From QHXQ01 sp036389395 (GTDB lineage: Bacteria > Acidobacteriota > Blastocatellia > Pyrinomonadales > Pyrinomonadaceae), in assembly GCA_036389395.1 (NCBI GenBank), contig DASVPY010000066.1, positions 16,418 through 80,417 of the forward strand: 64,000 nucleotides of DNA, given 5' to 3'. Shown piece after piece: positions 1 to 9,023 of the stretch (positions are counted from its first letter, which is position 1; the number at the start of each line of letters is the position of its first letter). The notes under the pieces were generated by a model. That model had not been told where the DNA came from and ran no database searches. It saw only the letters and a program-made list of their open reading frames with translations. A program made the position numbers and the translations under genes.

Positions 1-473
1 GTCGCCAGGTAGCCAACGTCGGCCCAGTCTATGACCTCGACGGCGCGGCGGCTGCCGACGAAGCCGGCGGGCGCGAGCCTGCGCCACAGACCTTGCAGGC
101 TCACGTCCGCGCCCGTCACGCGCCACTCGCCCGCGACGTTGATCAACTGCACGTCGTTGACGCGCACGACGCGCTTGCCGTCCACGTCGATCAACTGCTT
201 GTCGAGCACGTCGCGCGCGAGCAGGACTTCGCCGTCGCGGCGGGCGAAGGGGCGCAGGTCGAGCGTGTCGGAGTTGAGGCGGACGCCGCCCTCGTCGAAG
301 GTGGCGATGCGCGCGCGCGGCAGGTAGAAGTCGCGCCGGCCGTAGCGGGCGACGAGGCCCGTGACCGGCGGGTGGTCTTCGCCCAACCGCACGATCACGT
401 CCTTGATCGCCGCCACGCGCTCGCCCTCCACGTCGCGCAGCGGCCGCCCCAGCACTTGCGAGAGGTACAACAT
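1..473 (-). CDS. PRC-barrel domain protein, N-terminal part (CBS/MgtE-like), cut by window edge
   Basis: The minus strand is open from an ATG at 473 to the window edge. The protein begins MLYLSQVLGRPLRDVEGERV and continues with an IKDVIVRLGE...VTGLVARYGRRDFYLP stretch, then a second copy around DVLDKQLIDVDGKRVVRVNDV. Two tandem PRC-barrel beta domains of this kind form the N-terminus of proteins that continue with MgtE-type magnesium-transporter cytosolic and CBS domains; that identification is family knowledge, and the continuation lies outside the window. No signal peptide is visible, as expected for a cytosolic sensor module. At least 157 residues are present. The ATG is the first after the intergenic repeat block. 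Confidence 0.7.
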   Translation of the reverse strand, partial: MLYLSQVLGRPLRDVEGERVAAIKDVIVRLGEDHPPVTGLVARYGRRDFYLPRARIATFDEGGVRLNSDTLDLRPFARRDGEVLLARDVLDKQLIDVDGKRVVRVNDVQLINVAGEWRVTGADVSLQGLWRRLAPAGFVGSRRAVEVIDWADVGYLA

Positions 474-602
474 GGAGTGCCGCCCACAGCCTTTCGCCTT
501 GCGCCGCGATGATAGCACGGCGGCGGCGGACACGGCCCGCCAAACGACTTACCCGCCCCAGCGACCAAGAAGAACGCCCATGCGAGCACGACGGAAGACC
601 CC

Positions 603-869
603 GCGGGCCGGAGGGGAGATGGAGTTGACCGGAGGGGCTTCCCGCCGGCTAGGAGGGACACCCCCGCGGTCAGAGGGGATGCCCCTCCTAGCCGGCGGGA
701 AGCCCCTCCGGCCCGCGGGGAAGCCCCTACAGGTCAGGAGGAAGCCCGCGCGGTCTGCGGGGAAGCCCCCGCGGGCAACTCCATCTCCCCTCCGGCCCGC
801 AGGGACGCCGCCGACCCGCGCGGGCTTCCCCGCGGCCCGCAGGGACTTCCCCGCAGACCGCGCGGGCTT
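603..869. repeat. Nested perfect inverted repeats in a GC-rich intergenic block
   Basis: Three perfect inverted pairs are packed together. 603-627 pairs with 776-800 (25 bp). Inside it, 631-657 pairs with 683-709 (27 bp). Overlapping the outer arm, 742-765 pairs with 846-869 (24 bp). All are built of variants of a GCGGGCTTCCCCGC-like unit. The block lies between the divergent-looking end of the S41 operon (894) and the start of the PRC-barrel gene (473). It could form a large cruciform or a structured RNA. There is no T-run, so a simple intrinsic terminator is unlikely. I see no coding potential. Confidence 0.8.
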
Positions 870-893
870 TGATTGCCGGCCGGCGTGGTCGGT

Positions 894-2171
894 TCAACGG
901 TTTAGATTTAGAACGACGAGGGCGCGTGTGAGGGCGGGGTCGCGCCCTGTACTGAGGTCGGCGCGGGTGGGGGCGATGGCGTCGTCGGGGGCGAGGCCGG
1001 CGCGTTCGAGGCGTGTGCCGCGGGCGGTGTGGTAGTCGAGTTCGCTGAGGTCGAGCGCGCCGCCGTCGGGCAGGGTGTGGCGGCGGCGTATGCCGAGGAC
1101 GCAGCCGCAGGTCTGCTCGCCCACGGTGCGCGCGCGCCCGCCCCCGCGCAAAGCGGCGACGAAGATTTCGGCCGCGCTCGCCGTGCGCGCGCTCGTCAAG
1201 AGGACGACGGGCGCGTCGAACTGCTCGATGCGTTCGGCGGCGAGGAGCGGGGCGGCGCGCGTCTGCGGCGCGGCGCTGAGCCGGCCCGTGCGATCCGTGA
1301 ACTGCCCCAGAGACGTGCCCGCGGGCAGGAAGGCGGAGGCGAGATCGGTCATGGCTTCGGCGTCGCCGCCGCCGTTCTCGCGCAGGTCTATGACGAGACC
1401 GCGCGCGCGGCGCAGGTCTGTGCGCAGGGCGCGCAGGAGCGCGAGCGCGATCTCTTCGGTGAAGAGGTTGAAGGAGACGACGGCGTATGCGCCCTCGCGC
1501 CGCACCGCGAGCGCGGGCGCGCGCTCCGCCCAGGCGCGGCGGAGTTGCACTTCGAGCGTGCGCCCGCGCGCGTCGGCGAAGACGGCGTTGACGGGCGCGG
1601 CTAGGGGGCCGTCGAACAGGCGCGCGACGGCGGCCCGGCGGGCCGCCGCGTCCGCAGGATCGCGCGCAAGCTCCGAGACGCGGCGCGCGAGCAGCGCCGC
1701 CGCCCCTTCGCCGTCCACGCTGCGTAGTTCGTCGCCCGCGCGCACGCCCGCGCGCGCCGCCGTCGAGTCCGGCTCGACGCGCGTGACGACGAGCGCGCCC
1801 GCCAGCTCGCGCAGGGAGACGCCGGCCGAGAGGTAGCGCGGGCGCTGCCAGTCTGTGTACTCGCCGGGCGCGTAGACGCGCGTGTGCGGGTCGCGCAAGG
1901 TGGCGACGAGCCGGCGCAAGACCGCGTAAAGTTCGTCCTGCGTCGGCGCGTCGGCCGCGACGGGGCGCAGGCTCGCGCCCCACGCCTGCCAGTCCACGCC
2001 GCCGAACGCCGGATCGTAATAGCGCACGCCGACCGTGGCCCACACGTCGTCGAAGACGGCGAGCCGGCCCGCGCGCGTCGCCGTGCTCGCGGGCGCGTTC
2101 GCGCCGACGGGCGCACGCCCCGCCCCGACGAGCAGCAACACGCAACACAGTATCGCGCACGGGTATTTCAT
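894..2171 (-). CDS. Secreted S41-family (C-terminal processing type) peptidase
   Basis: The protein starts MKYPCAILCCVLLLVGAG, a signal peptide for export. A PDZ-like segment (LVVTRVEPDSTAARAGVRAGDELRSVDG) lies near residue 120. It is followed by the S41 core: LVIDLRENGGGD, then LLTSARTASAAEIFVAAL, whose Ser in the TASAAE stretch is the expected nucleophile of the Ser/Lys dyad. About 425 residues, normal for the family. The start at 2171 makes an ATGA overlap with the stop of the upstream TonB-domain gene, so translation is probably coupled; a start about 39 codons further upstream is possible but would overlap that gene deeply. Substrate unknown; a periplasmic housekeeping protease is the simplest reading. 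Confidence 0.85.
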   Translation of the reverse strand: MKYPCAILCCVLLLVGAGRAPVGANAPASTATRAGRLAVFDDVWATVGVRYYDPAFGGVDWQAWGASLRPVAADAPTQDELYAVLRRLVATLRDPHTRVYAPGEYTDWQRPRYLSAGVSLRELAGALVVTRVEPDSTAARAGVRAGDELRSVDGEGAAALLARRVSELARDPADAAARRAAVARLFDGPLAAPVNAVFADARGRTLEVQLRRAWAERAPALAVRREGAYAVVSFNLFTEEIALALLRALRTDLRRARGLVIDLRENGGGDAEAMTDLASAFLPAGTSLGQFTDRTGRLSAAPQTRAAPLLAAERIEQFDAPVVLLTSARTASAAEIFVAALRGGGRARTVGEQTCGCVLGIRRRHTLPDGGALDLSELDYHTARGTRLERAGLAPDDAIAPTRADLSTGRDPALTRALVVLNLNR

Positions 2172-3052
2172 TCTTTCGCGCCCGGCGGCTTGCGGAAGTT
2201 GTAGCGGAGCAGGACGCGCATGGGGACGGGCATCTGCTGGTCGCGCAGGGCGGGGAAGAAGTGTAGCTGACGCACGGTGGCGACGCACGCCTCGTCCAGC
2301 CCGTACCCGGCCCAGCGCACGACCTCGACGCCGCCGACCTCGCCCGCCTCGTCTATGTCCGCGAGCACGTCCACGGTCGCCTCGACCGCCGAGTGCGCGG
2401 CCGCTTCGGTGTAGCGCGGCTGGAAGCGGCGGTAGGGGCGCGGCGGGCGCAGGTGCGCCGCCTCGGCGCTGCCTTCCGCCGGCACGTCCGCGATGACCGG
2501 CACGTCGCGTTCCAAGGCCGACAGGCGCTCGGCCCGCTCGCGCGCGCGCGCCGCGCGCAGCCTGTCAACGTAACGCGCGGCGCGGCGGCCGAGTTCCGCG
2601 AGCAGCGCGCGCTCCGCTTCCTCCGGCGTCGCCGCCTCGACGCTCGGCTGCTCCCACAGGAGCAGCCGCCCCGTGCGCGCGCTGACGAAGAAGAGCGCGG
2701 CGTAGGACTCGAAGTAGTCGGCGCGGTCGAAGGCGGAGCGGCGCAGGGTCTGCGCGTCGCCCGCGATAAGGAAGTCGCAGCCCACGGCCGCGCCGAGGTC
2801 GCGCGCCTCCGCGAGCGTCAGGTTGAGCGATCCCTTGTAGCCCACGCCGCGCGCCGCCGCGCGGGCCTGGGCGCGGTTGACGACGGCGAAGTCGGCTTGA
2901 CCGGCGAACGCCTGCGTCAACTGATCGGCCGCGCGCGTCGCCGTTTCCGCGTCGCCGAGATCGAGTATGGCGACCTGCGCCGGCCGGACATCAGCCGCTT
3001 GCGCGCCAACGAAACATAAAAGCAGTAGAACAGGTACGGCGATTGAACGCAT
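2168..3052 (-). CDS. Secreted protein with C-terminal TonB-like domain
   Basis: A signal peptide (MRSIAVPVLLLLCFVGAQA) precedes an alpha/beta region of roughly residues 25-140 with a CsgG/TolB-like flavour (AILDLGD, AVGCDFLIAGDAQTL). A charged Arg/Glu helix follows, and residues 215-290 match TonB C-terminal folds (VVRWAGYGLDEACVATVRQLHFFPA then MRVLLRYNF). There is no N-terminal membrane anchor beyond the signal, so it need not be a classical energiser; Acidobacteriota carry many such TonB-C proteins of unknown role. It sits 6 bp after the HD-hydrolase gene and overlaps the S41 protease by 4 bp, so the three form one operon. Function is inference. Confidence 0.75.
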   Translation of the reverse strand: MRSIAVPVLLLLCFVGAQAADVRPAQVAILDLGDAETATRAADQLTQAFAGQADFAVVNRAQARAAARGVGYKGSLNLTLAEARDLGAAVGCDFLIAGDAQTLRRSAFDRADYFESYAALFFVSARTGRLLLWEQPSVEAATPEEAERALLAELGRRAARYVDRLRAARARERAERLSALERDVPVIADVPAEGSAEAAHLRPPRPYRRFQPRYTEAAAHSAVEATVDVLADIDEAGEVGGVEVVRWAGYGLDEACVATVRQLHFFPALRDQQMPVPMRVLLRYNFRKPPGAKE

Positions 3053-3058
3053 GAAAAG

Positions 3059-4375
3059 TTAACTGCCGCCGTCGGCGGCGGCTTGCGCGGCGGGCGCGGC
3101 GGCGTGGTAGAGGGCGTAAATCTCGTCTTTGACTTCGGGCGGGAAGCAGACGCGGTGCAGCTCGTAGCGTTGCAGGCCGCGCACGGCCTCGCTGACCTCG
3201 CTGATCTCGCGGACGCGCGGGCGCGCGTAGCCGTCCGCCACGTAGATGCGCGCCTTCGGCTCGGCCGCGCCGCGGTAGTAGTTATAGTAAGGCACGTCGC
3301 CGGCCTGATCCTCGATGAAGTAGTAGTCGGGCGCGAAGCCGGCGCGCGCGACGACGGCGCGGGCGGCGGCGATGAAGTCGGCGCGCTCCGCTTCGGGCAT
3401 GTCCAGGTCAATCGCTTTGAAGAGGCGGCGGGCGATGAAGCGCGTGCTCAGGTCGCGCAGGACTGCGTCGTCGGCGCGCCGCCACTGTTTAAGATGAAAG
3501 AGCACGTCGGAGTCGTCCATCTCCAAGTGGTCGGCGACGGTGAGCGGCTCGCGCCGGAGCATCTTGGCGAAGGCGGTATTGGGCGCGCACCAGACCTCGC
3601 GGCCGGCGGCGACGAGTTCGAGCGCGCGGCTCAGGGTCGAGCGCAGGACGGCCTCGGCCGAGCGCAGCGTGCGGTGGAAGTAGACCTGGCGGAACATGTA
3701 GTAGCGCGCTTGCAGATACTCCTCGACGGCGTAGATGCCGCGCGCCTCGACGTAGATGCGGTCGTTCGCCTCGTCCACCGCGAGCGCGTTGACGATCCAC
3801 TCCAAATCATAAATGCCGTACTTCGCGCCGGTCATCAGAGAGTCGCGCAGCAGGTAGTCCATGCGATCCACGTCCAACTGCGACGAGACGAGTTGCGCGA
3901 GCCAGGCGGGCTGGAAGCGCCCTTCGATGATGGCGGCGACGCGCGCGGGCAGATCGTCGGAGTAGGCGCGCAGGACGCGGTTGATCTCCGTGCCGGCGTC
4001 GCAGACTGCCCGCGCAGTCCACTGCTCGTGGTGGAAGCCGAGCACCTTCTCGAAGACGTGCGAGAAAGAGCCATGCCCCACGTCGTGCAGGAGGGCGGCG
4101 GCGCGCACGGCCGCGCGGTCGGCGTCGTTGATCGGGTACTGCTCGCCGAGCCGGTCGAGGACGCGCGTGATCAGGTGCAGGACGCCTAAGCTGTGCGCGA
4201 AGCGCGAGTGCTCCGCGCCCTGGTAGGTGTAGAGCGCGAGGCCGAGTTGCTTGATGCGGCGCAGGCGTTGGAACTCCGGCGTGTCGATCAACTCGATCAT
4301 CAGCCGGCCCTCGCGCGTGTCCGTGCGCAGGCGGATGATGTTGTGCACCGGATCGCGGTAGATGCGCTCGCTCAC
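3059..4375 (-). CDS. HD-domain phosphohydrolase (dGTPase/SAMHD1-like, COG1078 type)
   Basis: The N-terminus MSERIYRDPVHNIIRL and the segment FQRLRRIKQLGLALYTYQGAEHSRFAHSLGVLH are hallmarks of the COG1078 HD hydrolases. The metal-binding HD motif is LLHDVGHGSFSH near residue 85, with the later helix SSQLDVDRMDYLLRDSL supplying the distal Asp. At 438 residues it is close to the family norm. Related enzymes hydrolyse dNTPs or other phosphate esters in the cytoplasm; the substrate here cannot be told from sequence. First gene of the minus-strand HD/TonB/S41 operon, preceded by a repeat hairpin. Confidence 0.88.
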   Translation of the reverse strand: MSERIYRDPVHNIIRLRTDTREGRLMIELIDTPEFQRLRRIKQLGLALYTYQGAEHSRFAHSLGVLHLITRVLDRLGEQYPINDADRAAVRAAALLHDVGHGSFSHVFEKVLGFHHEQWTARAVCDAGTEINRVLRAYSDDLPARVAAIIEGRFQPAWLAQLVSSQLDVDRMDYLLRDSLMTGAKYGIYDLEWIVNALAVDEANDRIYVEARGIYAVEEYLQARYYMFRQVYFHRTLRSAEAVLRSTLSRALELVAAGREVWCAPNTAFAKMLRREPLTVADHLEMDDSDVLFHLKQWRRADDAVLRDLSTRFIARRLFKAIDLDMPEAERADFIAAARAVVARAGFAPDYYFIEDQAGDVPYYNYYRGAAEPKARIYVADGYARPRVREISEVSEAVRGLQRYELHRVCFPPEVKDEIYALYHAAAPAAQAAADGGS

Positions 4376-4401
4376 GCCGCCGAGGATAGCATAAGGGCTG
4401 A

Positions 4402-4520
4402 GGGATGAGGGATGAGGGATGAAAAAGTGAGGAGTCAGGAGTCAGAAGTCAGAAGCCGGAAGGAGGAACGCGGACGAGCGCCCGCGTCTTCCCTCCTGAC
4501 TTCTGACTCCTGACTCCTGT
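4402..4520. repeat. Intergenic hairpin of GAGGGAT and GAGTCAG tandem units
   Basis: Three GAGGGATGA units (4402-4422) are followed by GGAGTCAG/AAGTCAG units. 4431-4452 is perfectly complementary to 4496-4517 (22 bp). The block separates the TonB-receptor 3' end from the HD gene start. It belongs to the repeat families that recur across the window. Confidence 0.85.
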
Positions 4521-4537
4521 TCTTATTCAGCCCTGCC

Positions 4538-7500
4538 TCACCACTCGAAGCGGAGGGCGAACTGCATGACGCGGCCGGCCTTGGTTTCGTTCAAGGGCGT
4601 CTGCGTCGAGGTGAAGCGCCCGAAGTCGGGGCTGGCGTTCGGGCGGAAGAGGAACGGGTCTTGCGGCGTGCTCAGGTCGGCGATGGTCGCGCCGTCGAAC
4701 CGCTGCGTGTTGGTGACGTTGTAGACCTCCCAGCGGAACTGGATGCGCTTGTCCTCCCAGAAGCGGAAGGTCTTGTAGAGACCGGCGTCGAGCGTGACGT
4801 AGCCGGGCGCGCGCAGGATGTTGCGGTCGCCGCCCTCGCCGGGGCGCGCGTCGCGGAAGCTCTGCAACGCCGCGGTCGGATCGGCGAACAGGTTCGGGTC
4901 GCCGTTCACGTCCGTCGTGCGCACCTCGACGGGGCGCACGCGCACGGCGTTGGACTGCGCGTTCCAGTTCGTCGCCCAGCGGTCGGACTCGAACGGCGCG
5001 CCGACAATCGGCAGCCCCGTGTTGTAGCGGAAGATGCCGGTCAGCGTCCAGCCGCCGATGATCCCGTTGACGACCTTGTTCGTGTCCGACAAAAACGCCT
5101 TGCCGCGGCCCACGGGCAGCCCGATGACCCAGTTGGCGTTGATGCTGTGGCGCACGTCGAAGTCCGAGGTGGCGTAGTTCGAGTCGGGGTCGAGCGCGTT
5201 CAGGATGAACCCGGCCGACGAGTAGGCGGTCGCCACCTGGAGGCCCGACGCGTTGTCGAGCGCGTGGCTGAGCGTGTAGTTGAAGTCGAACGTCACGTCG
5301 CTGCGGAAGCGCTGGCGCAAACTAAACTGCGCGGCGTTGTAGTTCGAGCGCGCGATGGTCGAGAAGACCGAGAGCGCGGCGTACTGCGGGTGGTAGAAGG
5401 TGTTGTTGAAGCGCGCCGGGCCGGGGCAGAAGTTCGCGCCCGTCGAGACGCAGTTCGCGCTGTCGTCCCAGACCAACTGCCCGAAGGTGTAGTCGGTCGA
5501 GTTGCGCCCGCCGACGACCGGCAGGGCGAAGCGGCGGTAGGCGTTCTGCGTGGCGGTGAGCGCCGTCCGCGTGCCGAGCACGTTGAACGTGCCGGCGAGG
5601 CCCGGAAACAGGTTCTCGAAGAACGGGATGTTCGGCAAGGCCGTGATCGGCGTCGCGGCGTAGCGCGCGTTGACGAGCAGGTTGGCCGCCTCGTACCACG
5701 TCATGCCGGACTGCGGGTCGCGGATGTTGTTGAGCTGCATGATGTCGCGCGAGGCGAGCAGGTTGCGGGCGAAGCGCCCGACGTAGGCCGTCTCGAACGA
5801 CAGCCCGTGCCCCAGCTCGCGCCCGTAGGAGAGGCTGACGCTGTGGTTGTAGGGCGTCGTCAGCGTGTCGTCGAGCGACGACTGGATGCGCTGATCCTCG
5901 TTGGGGTCTTCGGTCAGCGGGAAGCGGATCGAGCTGGGCACGGTGATGCCCTGCGCGATCAGCAGCGCGCGCACCTGCGGGTTCGTGCTCGTGAAGAGCG
6001 GCGCGAGCCGGTCGCTCACGTTGAAGGTGTTGGCGGAGATGCTCGGCGCGGCCGTGAAGCCGAGCGAGGAGTTGAGATCGAAGGTCACGGCCAACTGGCT
6101 GCCGATGCGGTCGTAGGTCAGACGATACCCGCCGCGGATGACCGAGCGGCCGTTGCGGCCCAGGAGCCGGCCGAGGAAGTTGTCGCCGAAGTCGGGCGAG
6201 TAGGCGAAGGAGACCGACGGGGCGAAGTTGTTCCAGTCCTGCTTGTAGAAGCCGGGCCGGTTGTTGGCCTTGCCCGCGAGATCGACCGTGATCAACTCGT
6301 TGAGCGGCACGCCGCGGTCGGCGCTCGCCACGCGGCGGGCGAAGAAGTCACCGAGGCTCTGCGTCGGCTTGACCTGGAAGCCGTTGCGCTCGTAGACGGG
6401 CGTCGAGGTTGACCAGCGCAGCCCGTAGTTCAGCGTCAGGTTCGGGCGGAAGCGCCAGCTATCCTGCACGTAGGTCTCGTACTCCTCGGTGGCGAACGAG
6501 CGGACGGTCGGCGTGCCGAGCGGCTGCAACTGGCCGTTCTGGCTGTAGACCAGCCCAGCGCCGTACTGCGAGAAGCGGCCGATGATGGCCGTCAGGGCGT
6601 CGCGCAGGTCGGTCTCCGCGCCCGACTGCACGTCGGGGAAGATCGGATCGGAGCAGGTCTCGTTGTCGAAGATGACGGCGTCGCCGGAGCAGTCGTAGTA
6701 CGACGGGTTGGTGATGGCGTTGTCGAAGGACGCGCCGAACGACGCGCGGTTGTTGCGGATCAGGCGGACGTTGCCGCCGAACTGCAACGTGTGGTTGCCG
6801 CGCACCCACGAGAGATCGTCCACGAAGTTGTGGACGGGCGTGGTGCGCGAGAGCGTGCGGCGGAAACCGTTCGGGCGGTAGACGAAGCGGAACGACAGCA
6901 AGTTCTCGGTCGAGTCGCCCTGGTCGGTGAACGCGGCGCGCGTAAACCCGTAGGAGAAGCGGTTGACGAGCGTGTTCGAGAGCGTCCACGAGTGCCCGGC
7001 GGCCATGCCCCACGGGTGGTTCCACAGGGTCAGCGAGGGCGTGTCGGGGAAGCATTGAATCTGGTCGCCCGCGGGCCCGCTGCAATCCGGCGAGGCGTAG
7101 ACCGAGTGGGCGACGTGATCCCACTGGTAGTTGCCGCGCACGAACAGGTTTTGCCGGTCAGTCAGGTTCGCGTCGAAGCGCGTGATGAAAGTGTTCAGGC
7201 GCGCGGGCGTGCGCGCGTTGAAGCGGAAGCCGCTGGTGTTCAGCCCGTCGCCGACGCTCGGGTCGTTGGCCACGTAGCGCGAGGCCGCGCCGGCCAAGAC
7301 CGAGAGCGCCGCCGGGTTGATGCCGGGCGTGACGCCGTTGGCGGCCGTGTAGAGCGCGTTGATCTGCGCGATGTTCAGACAGCGGACGCCCGCGGGCGTG
7401 CCGGCCGGGCAACTGGGATCGGTCGCGCCGCTCTCGGTGCGATAGCGGACGATGCCCTGACCCAACGTGGGCAGCGGCACTTCGCGCAGGACGGGCGTGG

Positions 7501-8440
7501 TGCTCGCCTCGCGGAAGCCCTCGTAGGTGCCGAAGAAGAAAATCTTGTCGCGCTTGAGCGGGCCGCCGACCGAGCCGCCGAAGATGTTGCGGAGCAACTG
7601 CGGGCGCTCGACGCCGGCCTTGTTGTTGAAGAAGTCGTTGGCGGTCGTGACCGTGTTGCGGTGGTAGTGGTAGAGCGAGCCGTGGTACTCGTTCGTGCCC
7701 GACTTGGTGACGAGCGAGACCTGCGCGCCGGACGAGCGGCCCTGATCCGCGTTCGGGTTGGTGGTCGTGACGCGGAACTCCTGCAACGAGTCGGGCGTCG
7801 AGCGCAGGACGGAGGCGAACGCCTCGTCCGTGACCACGTCGAGACCGCGCTGCTGCTCGTTCACGTCCACGCCGTCGAGCGTGACGTTGGCCTGATCGGC
7901 GCGGCCGCCGTTGACGTAGCCGGCGCGGGTCACGCCGGGTTGCAAGGAGAGCAGGCCGACGACGTTGCGCGCGTTCAGGGGCAACTCCTGAATGCGCCGG
8001 CTCTCGAAGGCGTTGCCGATGGTGGCGTCGGTCGTGTTGAGCGCGGCCTCGTTGGTGGCCGTCACGTCAATGACGACGTTCACGTCGCCGGTTTCGAGTT
8101 GCACGTCCACGTCCACGGGCGTGTCCACGAGCGCCTGGACGGTCGAGACGGCCTTCTTGAAGCCGGCCTGCGCGACCTCGACGCGGTAGGTGTCGGGCGG
8201 GACGGCGGTGAAGACGTAAGTGCCTTCCTCGTTCGTGGTCGTCGTGCGGGTGAAATTCTTCTCGGCGTTCGAGAGGGTGACGGTCGCGCCCGCGACGGCC
8301 GCTTTCTGCTGGTCGCGCACCGTGCCGCGCACGGTCGAGCGCCCCGCCTGCGCGAAGGCGCTGCCCGCCAGCAGCAGGACGCAGAGCAGCCCGCACAGAC
8401 CCGCGCCCGTGCGGCCCGCCGTCAGTGATGACTTGATCAT
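4538..8440 (-). CDS. TonB-dependent outer-membrane receptor, Oar-like, with carboxypeptidase regulatory-like domain
   Basis: 1300 residues from the ATG at 8440, which has a GGAGG ribosome site and begins MIKSSLTAGRTGAGLCGLL, a signal peptide ending near AFAQ. Residues about 28-115 are a carboxypeptidase regulatory-like (Ig-fold) domain (VRGTVRDQQKAAVAGATVTLSN). A plug with IQELPLNARNVVGLLSLQPGV follows, then a long beta-barrel with aromatic repeats ending in MQFALRFEW, whose terminal aromatic residue is typical of outer-membrane barrels. In Acidobacteriota this family is hugely expanded and is thought to import large substrates, perhaps polysaccharides or peptides; no substrate can be named. 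A longer upstream reading frame exists but lacks a ribosome site. Monocistronic, with a long leader. Confidence 0.92.
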   Translation of the reverse strand: MIKSSLTAGRTGAGLCGLLCVLLLAGSAFAQAGRSTVRGTVRDQQKAAVAGATVTLSNAEKNFTRTTTTNEEGTYVFTAVPPDTYRVEVAQAGFKKAVSTVQALVDTPVDVDVQLETGDVNVVIDVTATNEAALNTTDATIGNAFESRRIQELPLNARNVVGLLSLQPGVTRAGYVNGGRADQANVTLDGVDVNEQQRGLDVVTDEAFASVLRSTPDSLQEFRVTTTNPNADQGRSSGAQVSLVTKSGTNEYHGSLYHYHRNTVTTANDFFNNKAGVERPQLLRNIFGGSVGGPLKRDKIFFFGTYEGFREASTTPVLREVPLPTLGQGIVRYRTESGATDPSCPAGTPAGVRCLNIAQINALYTAANGVTPGINPAALSVLAGAASRYVANDPSVGDGLNTSGFRFNARTPARLNTFITRFDANLTDRQNLFVRGNYQWDHVAHSVYASPDCSGPAGDQIQCFPDTPSLTLWNHPWGMAAGHSWTLSNTLVNRFSYGFTRAAFTDQGDSTENLLSFRFVYRPNGFRRTLSRTTPVHNFVDDLSWVRGNHTLQFGGNVRLIRNNRASFGASFDNAITNPSYYDCSGDAVIFDNETCSDPIFPDVQSGAETDLRDALTAIIGRFSQYGAGLVYSQNGQLQPLGTPTVRSFATEEYETYVQDSWRFRPNLTLNYGLRWSTSTPVYERNGFQVKPTQSLGDFFARRVASADRGVPLNELITVDLAGKANNRPGFYKQDWNNFAPSVSFAYSPDFGDNFLGRLLGRNGRSVIRGGYRLTYDRIGSQLAVTFDLNSSLGFTAAPSISANTFNVSDRLAPLFTSTNPQVRALLIAQGITVPSSIRFPLTEDPNEDQRIQSSLDDTLTTPYNHSVSLSYGRELGHGLSFETAYVGRFARNLLASRDIMQLNNIRDPQSGMTWYEAANLLVNARYAATPITALPNIPFFENLFPGLAGTFNVLGTRTALTATQNAYRRFALPVVGGRNSTDYTFGQLVWDDSANCVSTGANFCPGPARFNNTFYHPQYAALSVFSTIARSNYNAAQFSLRQRFRSDVTFDFNYTLSHALDNASGLQVATAYSSAGFILNALDPDSNYATSDFDVRHSINANWVIGLPVGRGKAFLSDTNKVVNGIIGGWTLTGIFRYNTGLPIVGAPFESDRWATNWNAQSNAVRVRPVEVRTTDVNGDPNLFADPTAALQSFRDARPGEGGDRNILRAPGYVTLDAGLYKTFRFWEDKRIQFRWEVYNVTNTQRFDGATIADLSTPQDPFLFRPNASPDFGRFTSTQTPLNETKAGRVMQFALRFEW

Positions 8441-9023
8441 AGAGCCTCCAGAATGGTTGGTCGTGTGCCTCACGTGAAGACTGCGCGTCCGGCGCGCCCA
8501 GGGCCAGGGCGCGCCGGCAACGATGATTCGTCGCCCGCCCGCGGTCGTCAAACGTCAGACGCGGCCGCAGCCGTCTACGGCGGGCGAGCCGGAGTGCGTC
8601 CGCCGCGGCCGCGCGCGCGGCGGTTCGGGAGTAGGGGCTAAAGAATGGCTAACGCGGCGGCCGCGGAACGTTTCCGCGGCGGCTCGGTTGGGTCTGTCAA
8701 AGCCCGTGCGGGCCGTTGCCCGCGGGCGACCTCAGTGGTGCGGAACTGTAGGGAAGCAAAGGTTATTCCACGCGGGCGGCGGCGCGGCGGGGCGCGGGCG
8801 TCACAGTCGGAACGCGCGCATAACGCCCGCCCGCCCGGCAAAATAAGTGTATTTATATGAAAATCTGAAGCCGCGCCTCCAAGTTTTCGGATGCGGCGGC
8901 GGGCAGGCGGCGGGCGGTCGGGGGCGGTTTGCATAGAAGTGATTAACCGCAGCGGCGCGGCGGCCGCGGCGGGCGCGCGGAGATAAAAATGAAATCAGGG
9001 CCCTACCTACGCGGCAGGCGGCT
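8441..9023. other. Long gene-free region upstream of the TonB receptor
   Basis: About 580 bp between the ribA stop and the receptor start. It is mostly GC-rich without convincing codon structure. An abrupt AT-rich patch at 8841-8865 contains, on the minus strand, CATATAAATAC, a possible -10 region for the receptor gene with no good -35 box. If that promoter is used, the mRNA leader would be about 400 nt. No riboswitch consensus was recognised. Confidence 0.4.

Noticed and set aside
8638..8934. 98-residue minus-strand open frame upstream of the TonB receptor
   Set aside because: Composition is Arg/Pro/Ala-rich shadow-like, with no ribosome site or motif.
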